This document shows positions 1 through 7,720 of a DNA stretch of 64,000 bases, one piece after another. The stretch covers positions 186,001 through 250,000 of the forward strand of contig JARUPY010000371.1 of NCBI GenBank assembly GCA_029817715.1, in the 5' to 3' direction. The notes beneath the pieces were generated by a model that was not told the DNA's origin, did no database searches, and saw only the letters and a program-made list of their open reading frames with translations. A program made the position numbers and the translations under genes. This stretch comes from Melastoma dodecandrum (Eukaryota > Streptophyta > Magnoliopsida > Myrtales > Melastomataceae). Each line of letters opens with the position of its first letter. Positions within the stretch are counted from its first letter, which is position 1.

Positions 1-188
1 GGCAGCATGCCGATCCCGAGCGACTTCGGCTCGAAGGCGCAATAAAGGGTGTCGTGCTGGTCAGCGAAGATGTCGTCGGGCTGCGCGCCGTTCACAAGGC
101 GGCTGATGATGCGGTTTGTGACCTTGAGAACCGTGTCTCGGGTCGCAAGGTCTGTCGTCGCGTCTTCAAAAAGCTCATGCATTTTCAT
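1..188 (-). CDS. Partial small protein, possible internal head protein
   Basis: The first 62 residues of a gene that runs off the left edge. It starts MKMHELFED and has no recognised domain. The ATG lies five bases after a late-type box (194-201), the spacing seen at ten other genes here. The short N-terminus resembles those of the genes at 16185 and 16125 and may be a head-targeting peptide. No Shine-Dalgarno sequence fits between box and ATG, so the mRNA may be leaderless. Function unknown. Confidence 0.6.
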   Translation of the reverse strand, partial: MKMHELFEDATTDLATRDTVLKVTNRIISRLVNGAQPDDIFADQHDTLYCAFEPKSLGIGML

Positions 189-193
189 GAGCT

Positions 194-201
194 TATTTAT
201 T
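194..201 (-). promoter_or_regulatory. Late-type promoter box AATAAATA
   Basis: On the minus strand AATAAATA is followed by five bases and the ATG at 188. It matches the T4 late consensus TATAAATA at seven of eight positions, and no -35 element is visible. Confidence 0.55.
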
Positions 202-203
202 GG

Positions 204-656
204 CTAGTGCCGTGTGGCGCTCCAGATTCCGCCGATCGACTTCAGCGCTTCCTTGCTGCTTTTTCGGACATCCGGAACGATAAGATGCACGACATCTCGC
301 CCATCGGGCGTCGTCTCGAAGTGCTGGCTGCACTCTGAAACGTCGGCTCCGTAGTCGAGGTGGCTGATGATCTCCGCTGCAAGGTGCGTCGTTGGGAAAG
401 GCTTACCGGGCAAGCCGACAACAGCGGAATGGCGCGTCACCAACCCTTTGCCGTCTTGCTCCAAGACGAACACGACCTTGAAGCCGTTCTCCAGGTCGAT
501 GACCTGATTGTATTCTTCGGCATAGGCCATCATCGCCTTGCGGGGCTGTCGCGTCAGATCGGGGATCGTGCTCTCCGCTCGCGCAAGAAGAAAGTTGTAC
601 TCCGCTCGCGCAAGGAGAGAGCCAATCTCGATGATGTCGTCGGTGCACAGCAACAT
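204..656 (-). CDS. Unknown protein, tandem paralogue 3 of 3
   Basis: A 150-residue soluble protein. I chose the ATG at 656, 20 bases after the stop of the upstream gene, with a GGAA stretch in front; a longer form from 710 would overlap that gene. It shares a pattern with the next two upstream genes: a basic strand with GLVTRHS, a Pro-rich turn, a helix, then an acidic C-terminal strand with VVHLIVPD. The three genes form one minus-strand operon. No family recognised. Confidence 0.7.
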   Translation of the reverse strand: MLLCTDDIIEIGSLLARAEYNFLLARAESTIPDLTRQPRKAMMAYAEEYNQVIDLENGFKVVFVLEQDGKGLVTRHSAVVGLPGKPFPTTHLAAEIISHLDYGADVSECSQHFETTPDGRDVVHLIVPDVRKSSKEALKSIGGIWSATRH

Positions 657-676
657 TGTTGTTTTCCAGGAAGCTC

Positions 677-1120
677 TTAGTGTTTCACCGCGTTTGCGGC
701 TCGGTTCCACGCCATGATGTCGTTAAAGCCGACGATCTGATCGTTCGGCATGACGGCCTCGATCATGTGCACGACGTTGCTCGATGGCAGACGCACCACA
801 CACCGCTCATAAGCCTCTGTGAAGCCAAACTCGTGCATCAGCATCTTGCATTCGCTTTTCGACATTCTGCCGCCCTTTGGACGATTGACCGTCAGATGGC
901 GCAGATACTTCGCTCCTGTCGCCAGTTCGTGGTTGAAGCTGACCCTCGCGTCGTCGATGGTCACGGCGGTGCTTGCGAGAGGGTCGGTCGGCCCGGCACC
1001 ACTCAGAAGACTCTGCATCGCCGCGCTGGCGTCGTCCGTCGTCAGCGGGCGATCCTCCGCCAGCTTCTTGATCCTCGCCAGCTCGGCTTTCACCGCTTCG
1101 CTGATCACCAGCTCTCCCAT
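677..1120 (-). CDS. Unknown protein, tandem paralogue 2 of 3
   Basis: A 147-residue protein. The start at ATG 1120 overlaps the TGA of the upstream gene, so the two are probably translationally coupled. The middle (ARVSFNHEL, YLRHLTVN) and the end (NVVHMIEAVMP) align by eye with its two neighbours, so it is a diverged paralogue. It has no visible membrane segment, metal site or catalytic motif. Confidence 0.7.
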   Translation of the reverse strand: MGELVISEAVKAELARIKKLAEDRPLTTDDASAAMQSLLSGAGPTDPLASTAVTIDDARVSFNHELATGAKYLRHLTVNRPKGGRMSKSECKMLMHEFGFTEAYERCVVRLPSSNVVHMIEAVMPNDQIVGFNDIMAWNRAANAVKH

Positions 1121-1557
1121 CAGTGCCTGTTCTTCTTTTTGTATGCCGCCAGAGCGGCAGGATCGCATTTTTCGTCGCAAAGGCTCAAGACGCTCACTTC
1201 CCCATAGCCCTCGGCCGTCGTCGCCGGGAAGACATGAAGCTGTTGCGTGACGTCGCCGACGAATCCGAGATGCGGGAGCACCATGTTGACCGCCTCCGGA
1301 TGCGCATATCTGTCCTTTTTGTTTGCCAAGATGGACATGTGCCGCACGACAAGGCCTTTATCGACTTCCTCGAAGGTCAGCGTGACGCGGAAGCCTCCTG
1401 GAACCGTGATGGACTGATCGGCCGCCACTGGAAGCGGTATTTTGCGATCGACGCAGCGCTTCACCTCGTCGAACGAGATGACGTTGCCCTCGGCCTTCTC
1501 GACCAGCGTCTTGAACGCGGCTATTTCCTCCGGACCAACTACGAAGACGCTTGCCAC
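1120..1557 (-). CDS. Unknown protein, tandem paralogue 1 of 3
   Basis: A 145-residue protein starting with GTG, seven bases after an AAAGG ribosome-binding site. The core FRVTLTFEEVDKGLVVRHMS matches the same region of the two downstream genes. It is the first member of the tandem triplet, and its stop overlaps the next start. Function unknown. Confidence 0.7.
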   Translation of the reverse strand: MASVFVVGPEEIAAFKTLVEKAEGNVISFDEVKRCVDRKIPLPVAADQSITVPGGFRVTLTFEEVDKGLVVRHMSILANKKDRYAHPEAVNMVLPHLGFVGDVTQQLHVFPATTAEGYGEVSVLSLCDEKCDPAALAAYKKKNRH

Positions 1558-1594
1558 CTGACGACCTTTCGTTTGCGCTTGCCATTAAGTGACA

Positions 1595-1945
1595 TCAAAG
1601 AGCAGAGATGGCAAACTCCTTGAAGCGTCCGACATCGAAGCTATCGAACGTTTTCATCTCCGTTTCGATGGCATCGGCGAGCCGTCTCGTTTCGGCTTTA
1701 TCGGGAATCGCATCAAGGAAGTCTTGGATGAGGGTGCTTATCTTCTTGTGATCCGGCGCCGACGCCAGGAAGCGATGGAATTCGTCAAGGCGGTTCTTGT
1801 CGACGAGGGGCAGGATGTCCGTTCGCAAGCCCTGCAAGATCGCGTGTAGCTCCAATTGCCGGTGGTAGGCTCTCTCCACGAAAGCTATCTTCTCCTCGAA
1901 TTCTGGAGATGTGAGCTTCTTGTAGGTCGTGAAATCTATGATCAT
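1595..1945 (-). CDS. Unknown helical protein
   Basis: A 116-residue, mostly helical, charged protein starting MIIDFTTYKKL, with GGAG seven bases before the ATG. It lies 37 bases upstream of the paralogue triplet and is probably co-transcribed with it. No family recognised. Confidence 0.65.
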   Translation of the reverse strand: MIIDFTTYKKLTSPEFEEKIAFVERAYHRQLELHAILQGLRTDILPLVDKNRLDEFHRFLASAPDHKKISTLIQDFLDAIPDKAETRRLADAIETEMKTFDSFDVGRFKEFAISAL

Positions 1946-2033
1946 GCCGGTGCTCCGCTGCGATGACTTCCTTATATGGCTGGAGGCTTGAGATGGGGAG
2001 GGGGCATTTGCTTAGGGGTCGCCGTCAAAAGGG

Positions 2034-2065
2034 TTGACAGGCGTTTGCGGCTCCTGGTATAAATA
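2034..2065 (+). promoter_or_regulatory. Strong promoter of leader RNA 1
   Basis: TTGACA (2034-2039), an 18-base spacer and TATAAATA (2058-2065), then five bases and an ATG at 2071. The same layout recurs at 11009 and 27875. A -35 element plus the extended -10 suggests use by host sigma-70 RNA polymerase early in infection. Confidence 0.75.
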
Positions 2066-2070
2066 CTTCT

Positions 2071-2192
2071 ATGATCAACGCACGCGCCATCACGTCGTAT
2101 TATACCATCGGGGCTTCAGCCACGATGTATTGACGCGCGCGCGTTAGATATCTGGTTTTGAGCCCCGGCAGCGAAAGCTTCCGGGGCTTTTT
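2071..2192 (+). ncRNA. Leader RNA 1 with short ORF and competing terminator
   Basis: A 20-codon ORF (2071-2133, starts MINARAITS, ends at TGA) is followed by a rho-independent terminator: AGCCCCGG 2161-2168 pairs with CCGGGGCT 2181-2188, then five T. The left arm can instead pair with CGGGGCT at 2109-2115, inside the ORF, so the terminator and the long-range stem exclude each other. That is the layout of a transcription attenuator. It precedes two tRNA-like genes and isoleucyl-tRNA synthetase. No run of control codons is obvious, so what it senses is unknown. A stand-alone small RNA is the alternative. Confidence 0.55.
2161..2192 (+). terminator. Rho-independent terminator of leader RNA 1
   Basis: An 8-bp GC-rich stem with a 12-base loop and a T tract, just upstream of the tRNA-Tyr gene. 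Confidence 0.8.
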
Positions 2193-2199
2193 CATTTCC

Positions 2200-2284
2200 G
2201 GGGGAGTGTCCCGAGCGGCAAAGGGGGCGGACTGTAAATCCGCTGGCTATGCCTTCGAAGGTTCGAGTCCTTCCTCCGCCACCA
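2200..2284 (+). tRNA. tRNA-Tyr (GTA)
   Basis: Acceptor GGGGGAG pairs with CTCCGCC with one G-G mismatch. The anticodon stem-loop is GCGGA-CTGTAAA-TCCGC (GTA), the variable arm is long as expected for Tyr, the T-arm GAAGG-TTCGAGT-CCTTC is canonical, and ACCA is encoded. Confidence 0.85.
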
Positions 2285-2291
2285 CTATTCT

Positions 2292-2373
2292 GGGCAGGCT
2301 GTCATGAGTGAGACTATCGGTCTGTAAAACCGTACGTAAAGTGTAAGGGCGCGCATACCCTTCCTGCCCACCA
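2292..2373 (+). tRNA. tRNA-like gene, anticodon GTA, degenerate D- and T-loops
   Basis: A perfect acceptor GGGCAGG/CCTGCCC with encoded ACCA, and a CTGTAAA anticodon loop (GTA, Tyr). The D-loop lacks the GG pair, and the T-stem AAGGG/CCCTT encloses CGCGCATA in place of TTCRANN. The usual D-loop/T-loop contact is therefore missing. It could be an odd tRNA-Tyr, a decayed copy, or a tRNA mimic. Confidence 0.55.
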
Positions 2374-2400
2374 TCTTTCTTTTTACCTGAGGATATTGTC

Positions 2401-2841
2401 ATGAGCGATTCTGTTTGTCGGTTCGTGTCTGAGTGGACGCCTGAGCAGAAGGCGCGCCTCTTCACCAAGATCGTCTGCGCCGACGATCAGCCGTGGTCGG
2501 CGCCGTTCCGCGCCAGTGTGCCCGGCTGGGCCGAGCTGCGCGAGAGCACGAAGGACCTGTTCTTCGGCGTCGCCATGGGCTGGTGGGAGGACGTCGACAT
2601 CAAGAAAGGCGCGCCGATCCCCTTCCCGAAGGTGTTCAACATCAAGGATGCGCCTGCGCACTGGACGGTCGCCAACGTCCTGGCTCATGATGACATCAAG
2701 ATTTTCCCCTCCGTGACGATCGCGGCGAAGAACGGCTGGAAGAAGCCGCTGACGACCGGGGAGTTCATGGTGCGCTGGAACAAGGTACCTCACCGCGTGC
2801 TTCTGGTCTGGGTCGATGAGGAGAAGCTCGACGAGGCGTGA
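2401..2841 (+). CDS. Unknown protein, 146 aa
   Basis: The ribosome-binding site GAGGA lies seven bases before the ATG. The protein is Trp-rich and soluble (starts MSDSVCRFVSEW; contains WAELREST and MGWWEDVDI). It sits between the tRNA pair and isoleucyl-tRNA synthetase, 68 bases before the latter, and is probably in the same transcript. No known family recognised. Confidence 0.7.
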   Translation: MSDSVCRFVSEWTPEQKARLFTKIVCADDQPWSAPFRASVPGWAELRESTKDLFFGVAMGWWEDVDIKKGAPIPFPKVFNIKDAPAHWTVANVLAHDDIKIFPSVTIAAKNGWKKPLTTGEFMVRWNKVPHRVLLVWVDEEKLDEA

Positions 2842-2909
2842 AATACGGGATGCGCTAGTATCCAAAAGCATCGCGTGGTAAACGAAAACTCGTTGCAGAC
2901 GAGGACGCG

Positions 2910-5772
2910 ATGTCATCTGAGACCAAGGTCAGCTACAAGGATACCCTATTCCTGCCGAAGACCGACTTCCCGATGCGGTCGTCGCTGGAGATCGAGGAGA
3001 CCTTGCTCCACGGATGGGACAGCCTCAACCTCTACGACCAGATCGCCGAGGATGCTCCGACCGACGCCAGCGCGTTCACGTTGACGGACGGCCCGCCCTA
3101 CGCCAATGGCGACATCCATATGGGCCATGCGATGAACAAGGTCCTGAAGGACATCGTCTGCCGCTCGCAGCGCATGCTTGGCAAACGCGTCTGCTGGCAG
3201 CCGGGCTGGGACTGCCATGGACTGCCGATCGAGTGGAACGTCGAGCAGCAGCTCATCAAGGACGGGAAGTCGAAGAGAGACGTGCCGCCAAAGGCGTTCC
3301 GCCAGCTCTGTCGCGACTTCGCGCGCAAATGGGTCGACATCCAGAAGGCCGAATTCATGCGGCTCGGCATCCTCGCCGACTGGAAGGACCCGTACGAGAC
3401 GATGGCGTTCGAGACGGAAGCGAAGATCGCCGAGACCCTGATGGCCATCAAGCGCCAAGGCTACCTCGTCCGTCGCGACAAGCCGGTCATGTGGAGCGTG
3501 GTCGAGGAGACCGCGCTCGCGACCGCCGAGATCGAGTTCAAGGACGTCACCTCCGATGCGATCTTCGTCGGCTATAAGATCAAGAGTTCGCAAGACGTGA
3601 AGATCGTCATCTGGACGACGACGCCGTGGACGATCCCGGCCAGCCGCGCGATCGCCTACAACCCGGCGATCAAGTACAGCATGTTCCACGTGGTCGATGC
3701 GCCTGACGGCAACTGGTTGAGCAAGGGCGAGATGGTCATCGTCGCCAACAGCTTGGCCAAGAGATTCTTCGAGGCGGCGAAGGTGACCGAGACATGGTGC
3801 GTCGCGACCTTCGACGACCTTGCTGACGGTAGCATCATGCTCGCTGAGCATCCGCTGAAGGAATTCGGCTACGATATGGACATCCCAATCGTGCCCGGCA
3901 GTCACGTCACCGAGGAAGCAGGAACTGGCTTCGTCCATACCGCGCCGAGCCACGGGCCCGAAGATTTTGCGCTCTGGAAGCAGCATGCAGCCGCGCTTGA
4001 GGCGCGGTCGATCTCAACGCGTATCCCGCATACGGTAGCCGCAGATGGCTCGTTCACAACCGAGGCTCCAGGCCTCGAAGGCCACACCATCTGGAACAAG
4101 GAGACCAACACGAAGGGCACGGCAAACGAGGCCGTCATCGATCTTCTCGTGAAGGCAGGCAAACTCTACGCCCGCTCCCGTTCCAAGCATTCCTATCCGC
4201 ATTCCTGGCGCTCGAAGACGCCGCTGATCTTCCGCTGCACGCCGCAGTGGTTCATCGACCTGCGCGCGGAATGGTCGGGCAACAAGTCCGTGCTTGAGGC
4301 CGCAGCAAGTGAGATCGACGCCGTCGAATGGGTGCCGCCAGACAGCAAGGTGCGCATGCAAAGCATCACCGTGGCGAAGGATCGTCCTGACTGGCTGATT
4401 TCTCGTCAACGCGCATGGGGCGTGCCGATCACCATTTTCGTCGACAAGAAGGGCGACGTCCTGGACGATCCTGATGTCGACGATAAGATCATCTCTGCAT
4501 TCCGAGCGGAAGGTGCAGACGCGTGGTATGCTGACGACGCTACCGAACGCTTCCTTGCGCCCTTGCCGCCAGAAGAGCGCGGGGAAGTGGAGGAAGGTCG
4601 ACGACATCCTGGATGTCTGGTTCGACTCCGGGTGCGTGCAGAAGTTCTCGAAGAGCGCCCGAGAGGGAGGCAGTCCGACAATCTACCTGGAAGGCACGGA
4701 CCAGCATCGTGGCTGGTTTCAGTCTTCGTTGCTTATCGGGGTCATGACCGGCACACTGATCGCGCCATACGATACCGTCATCACCCACGGCTTTGTGCTC
4801 GACGGCAAAGCCCGGAAGATGTCGAAGCAGGATGGCAACGTCACTGCGCCTTCGACCATCATTGCGAAGTACGGAACCGACGTCCTACGTCTCTGGGTCG
4901 CGTCGGCCGACTACACCAACGACGTGAAGGTCGACGACCAAATCATCCGCAACATCGCGCAGAGCTATCGCAAGATTCGCAACACGATCCGTTGGCTTGT
5001 CGGCATGAGCGCGCATGTCGACGCCACCACCGAACCTGCCCCGGTCGAGGGCCTGCCGATCCTCGAACAGTTCATTCTGCATAGGATCGACGAGGTAGGG
5101 GAGGTGGTTAAGGCCGGGTACGAGACCTTCGACTTCGCACTGGTGGTACGTGAGGTTACGGAGTTCCTCAGCGCAGACGTGTCATCGTTCTACGCCGACA
5201 TCCGAAAGGACGTGCTGTACTGCGATCCGCCATCCAGCGATCGCCGCAAGCAGGCGCAGATCACGATCAATCGCATCGTGGTCAGCACCTTGTCCTGGCT
5301 TGCTCCGATTCTGCCGTTCTTGGCGGAGGAGGCGTGGCTGTCCATCTCAACCGGGTCCATTCACACCGAACTGTTCTTCGAGCCGCTTGACGAGTGGTTC
5401 TCCGACGAGATCGCCGACACCATGGCGCGTATCAAGAAGGCGCGCGGCGAGGTCCTCGGGGCCATCGAGCGCGAGCGTGCGAAAGGCGTGATCGGTTCAA
5501 GCCTCGAAGCCAGCGTCACGATTCACGTGGCCGACGAAAGCCTCTATGAGCTGCTCTCCGAGTGTGATTTCGAGGGCATCTGCATCGTGTCTGGTATGGA
5601 AGTGAAGCTTGATCAGGGTATCGGCGGCAGCGGGGTCACGGTAGAGGTCCGCAAGGCAGAAGGACGGCAGTGCGCGCGTTCGAAGATCATCAGCAAGGAC
5701 GTCGGCGCTGATCCCGATTACCCTGATCTCTCGCCGCGCGATGCGGCGGCAATGCGAGAGCTGCGAGGATGA
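2910..5772 (+). CDS. ileS: Isoleucyl-tRNA synthetase (one frame break)
   Basis: Charges tRNA-Ile with isoleucine. The class I HIGH motif appears as HMGH at residues 70-73 and KMSKQ near residue 635. The CP1 editing domain is complete by eye, with the Thr-rich TTTPWTIP and the acidic stretch around GTGFVHTAPSHGPEDF. Total length is about 953 residues, normal for bacterial IleRS. The C-terminal end (CARS, then YPDLSPRDA) resembles alphaproteobacterial enzymes. The reading frame shifts by +1 between about 4575 and 4600, before VDDILDVWFDSG; both sides are fully conserved, so I suspect a base error in GGGG rather than a dead gene. The ribosome-binding site is GAGGAC. A synthetase of this size is rare in phages. 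It is followed without a gap by a small membrane protein gene. Confidence 0.93.
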
Positions 5773-6014
5773 AAATTCCGAAACCCTTCTGGGAACACTC
5801 TCCATGGTCCTTGATAATCTCGGCCATCCTTGGCGTCTCTTCGATGTGCTTGGCGGTGGGCGTCATTTTCGCCATGCCTTTTTCAGCAACGCTCGGATGG
5901 AAGCTTATCGTCGGGCAGTTCGGCACCTTAGGCCTGTCTGCGATCTTGTTGCGGTACTCGAATCGATTGCTTCAACAAACACAGCGAGACTCTGAAAACA
6001 AATGGCGTACTTAG
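5769..6014 (+). CDS. Small membrane protein
   Basis: An 81-residue protein whose ATG overlaps the ileS stop (ATGA). Two hydrophobic segments (about residues 13-36 and 47-62) suggest two inner-membrane helices with a basic C-terminal tail. Function unknown; coupling to ileS suggests the same operon. Confidence 0.7.
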   Translation: MKIPKPFWEHSPWSLIISAILGVSSMCLAVGVIFAMPFSATLGWKLIVGQFGTLGLSAILLRYSNRLLQQTQRDSENKWRT

Positions 6015-6038
6015 AGTAGGCGGTGCCATCATGCGCGC

Positions 6039-6312
6039 ATGACAGCTTTCAATATCTCGTTTTTGATCGGCGCAGCGCTTCTCTATCTTGGAGGCGCTGC
6101 GTTTCTCCTACGGTCTATACTATCGTCATTTCTATCGGAATCTCTGCTGGTACGAGGAAGATGCCAAGGTATCCTCAGCCCTATTGTGCCTCATATGGCC
6201 GATCTCGGGCTCGATCCTCGGTGTGTTGAAATTGATCATAGATGGCGTCATAAGGCCTATGTGCGCACTCGGCGACACCGCTGCGAAGGCGTTCGCAAAA
6301 CGACAGGACTAA
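6039..6312 (+). CDS. Small membrane protein (probable frame break)
   Basis: The N-terminus MTAFNISFLIGAALLYLGG, a membrane helix, is in one frame. The rest, with a second hydrophobic stretch (LLCLIWPISGSILGVLKLII), continues in the +1 frame from about 6090 to the stop at 6312. Read as one gene it gives about 90 residues with two helices. Alternatively a separate gene starts at TTG 6088. Confidence 0.5.
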
Positions 6313-6324
6313 AGCAGGTGGGCC

Positions 6325-6663
6325 ATGCAGTGGTTCGGGAAGTCCGGGGATGCCGAGAATCGTGTCGCGACACCGGTCGGCAAAGCCTGCGGCCACTGCG
6401 GCGAGGCAATCGAAGCTGACGACAGTGGCGTCGTGCTGCCGCACCTTGGCGGCCCGAACGATCCGGACTCCTTCCCCTACCACCGAGAGTGCTCGGTGCG
6501 CATGGTCGCTGGTGGCCTCAACCACCTCCAGGGCGCCTGTAGTTGCTGCGGCGGCACCCTACCGCCCGATCCACCCGAGATGACGCCCAGAGAGGCTGCA
6601 AAGGCTGCTACGGCCTATTTCGAGCGCATGCAGCGCCTCAAGGAAGATATTGCACGCATTTGA
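6325..6663 (+). CDS. Zinc-ribbon protein
   Basis: A 112-residue protein with CGHCGE near residues 22-27, a His-Arg-Glu-Cys stretch, and CSCCGG near 72-77, together likely binding one or two zinc ions. The C-terminus is helical. AGGTGG precedes the ATG. Possibly a nucleic-acid-binding or adaptor protein; the exact role is unknown. Confidence 0.7.
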   Translation: MQWFGKSGDAENRVATPVGKACGHCGEAIEADDSGVVLPHLGGPNDPDSFPYHRECSVRMVAGGLNHLQGACSCCGGTLPPDPPEMTPREAAKAATAYFERMQRLKEDIARI

Positions 6664-6708
6664 GGTGATGGGCCATGACAGGTCCATCACTGATTTTGGA
6701 TTATCCCT

Positions 6709-7158
6709 TTGACCAGCAAGCTTACCGACCTCATCGACAGCATGGTGCGCGAGAAGACCTTCAGCCTAGAAGCGCTCGATGCCGTCAAGCTCCTCAAGGA
6801 TACCGCCGCCAAGCAGGACCGCGAGATCGCTTCGCTTCTTGAGCAGCTCAAGACGGCAAACGAAAATCACTTGAATACGATGTCCAAGCTCCGCATCGCC
6901 GAGAACGCACTCTCGGTCGCCTCACAGCGTGAAGAGGGGCTGGAGAAGCGCGAGAAGCAGATTGGCGAGCTGGAGAAGAGCAGCGCCGTGTCCCAGGCTC
7001 GGGCTGACGCGATGAAGGAAGCCTTCTCGATGGTTTTCCGCAACACGATCGTCCGCGAGAACGTCAACAAGACCGTCCCGATCGCCACCCCTGGCGGCGG
7101 CTACGGCAACATGATGGTCGGCAGCGAAGTCGGCACCATTACCCGCGAAAGAGAGTAA
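6709..7158 (+). CDS. Coiled-coil protein
   Basis: A 149-residue protein with a long coiled coil (about residues 35-105; repeated Leu/Glu/Lys heptads) and a Gly-rich C-terminus. The start is uncertain. TTG 6709 is in frame, but a better ribosome-binding site (GAGGTGATGGGCC) precedes an ATG at 6675 in another frame, so a base may be missing near 6705. Unknown role, perhaps structural. Confidence 0.6.
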   Translation: MTSKLTDLIDSMVREKTFSLEALDAVKLLKDTAAKQDREIASLLEQLKTANENHLNTMSKLRIAENALSVASQREEGLEKREKQIGELEKSSAVSQARADAMKEAFSMVFRNTIVRENVNKTVPIATPGGGYGNMMVGSEVGTITRERE

Positions 7159-7218
7159 AACGACTTTTCGTTCAAAGATCGATTGACTTTCGATCTTGAT
7201 TCAGGCAAATGCCACCCC

Positions 7219-7352
7219 ATGAACAGAACGCGCCAGACAGCGATCTTTGTGTATAGCATGGGGCTTCGGCCGCAGATGTAGGGGCACTCGTCTCTACATC
7301 TCGGTCGACACGCGCCCCATGAAGCAATCATCAGCTTCATGGGGCTTTCTTT
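7219..7352 (+). ncRNA. Leader RNA 2 with short ORF and competing terminator
   Basis: A 20-codon ORF (7219-7281, starts MNRTRQTAIF, stop TAG) contains CATGGGGC at 7257-7264, which pairs exactly with GCCCCATG at 7314-7321. That second segment is also the left arm of a 12-bp terminator stem (7314-7345) followed by TTTCTTT. A hairpin AGATGTAG/CTACATCT (7274-7281 with 7294-7301) lies between. It shares the string GGGGCTTC, then GCC and GATGTA, with leader RNA 1, so the two are related. Downstream lie two small genes, rtcB and prfH. Its promoter is less clear than the others; a lone TTGACT lies at 7193. Confidence 0.6.
7314..7352 (+). terminator. Rho-independent terminator of leader RNA 2
   Basis: A perfect 12-bp stem GCCCCATGAAGC/GCTTCATGGGGC with an 8-base loop and a T-rich tail. 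Confidence 0.85.
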
Positions 7353-7375
7353 ATGCCTGCTCGAAAGGAGGAGCC

Positions 7376-7477
7376 ATGGCGAAGATCGAAGCACAACCGG
7401 CCCTCCGTGGCCGGACGCGGGACATCTGTACCCGAATTCACCTGAATGATTACGCGGGACGGCCAGCCTCCGGATAG
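7376..7477 (+). CDS. Small basic protein
   Basis: A 33-residue ORF with the strongest ribosome-binding site in the window (AAAGGAGG, five bases before the ATG). It starts MAKIEAQPALRG. It is the first gene after leader RNA 2 and probably part of the rtcB operon. No family recognised. Confidence 0.55.
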   Translation: MAKIEAQPALRGRTRDICTRIHLNDYAGRPASG

Positions 7478-7514
7478 GAGTATCCGGCGCCGTCCCCTTG
7501 GAGAGGAGGGCGGT

Positions 7515-7670
7515 ATGGTTGAGACCGCAGGACGTTTCGTTGATCACCTTGCATCGCTGACCATCGTTGTTCAGACGCTGCACATCGTTCCTGGTATCGC
7601 TGTCGTCGTTGCTTTCGTGCACCGCCACACGATCCGCAGGAAGCTGACGAAGACCGACGATAAGAAGTGA
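7515..7670 (+). CDS. Small membrane protein
   Basis: A 51-residue protein with a GAGAGGAGG ribosome-binding site. One hydrophobic helix (about residues 14-33) is followed by a very basic tail, suggesting an inner-membrane protein with a cytoplasmic C-terminus. It lies 50 bases before rtcB in the same operon. Unknown role. Confidence 0.6.
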   Translation: MVETAGRFVDHLASLTIVVQTLHIVPGIAVVVAFVHRHTIRRKLTKTDDKK

Positions 7671-7720
7671 TTGAGGACCGGGAGCCGAAGCGCTCTCGGT
7701 CCGCTACCATAGAGAAGCTG

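Noticed and set aside
2946..3986. A 346-codon minus-strand ORF
   Set aside because: Antisense to ileS; composition follows the codon bias of the real gene.
4570..4605. Programmed frameshift in ileS
   Set aside because: No slippery heptamer with pseudoknot seen, and similar breaks occur in many unrelated genes here.
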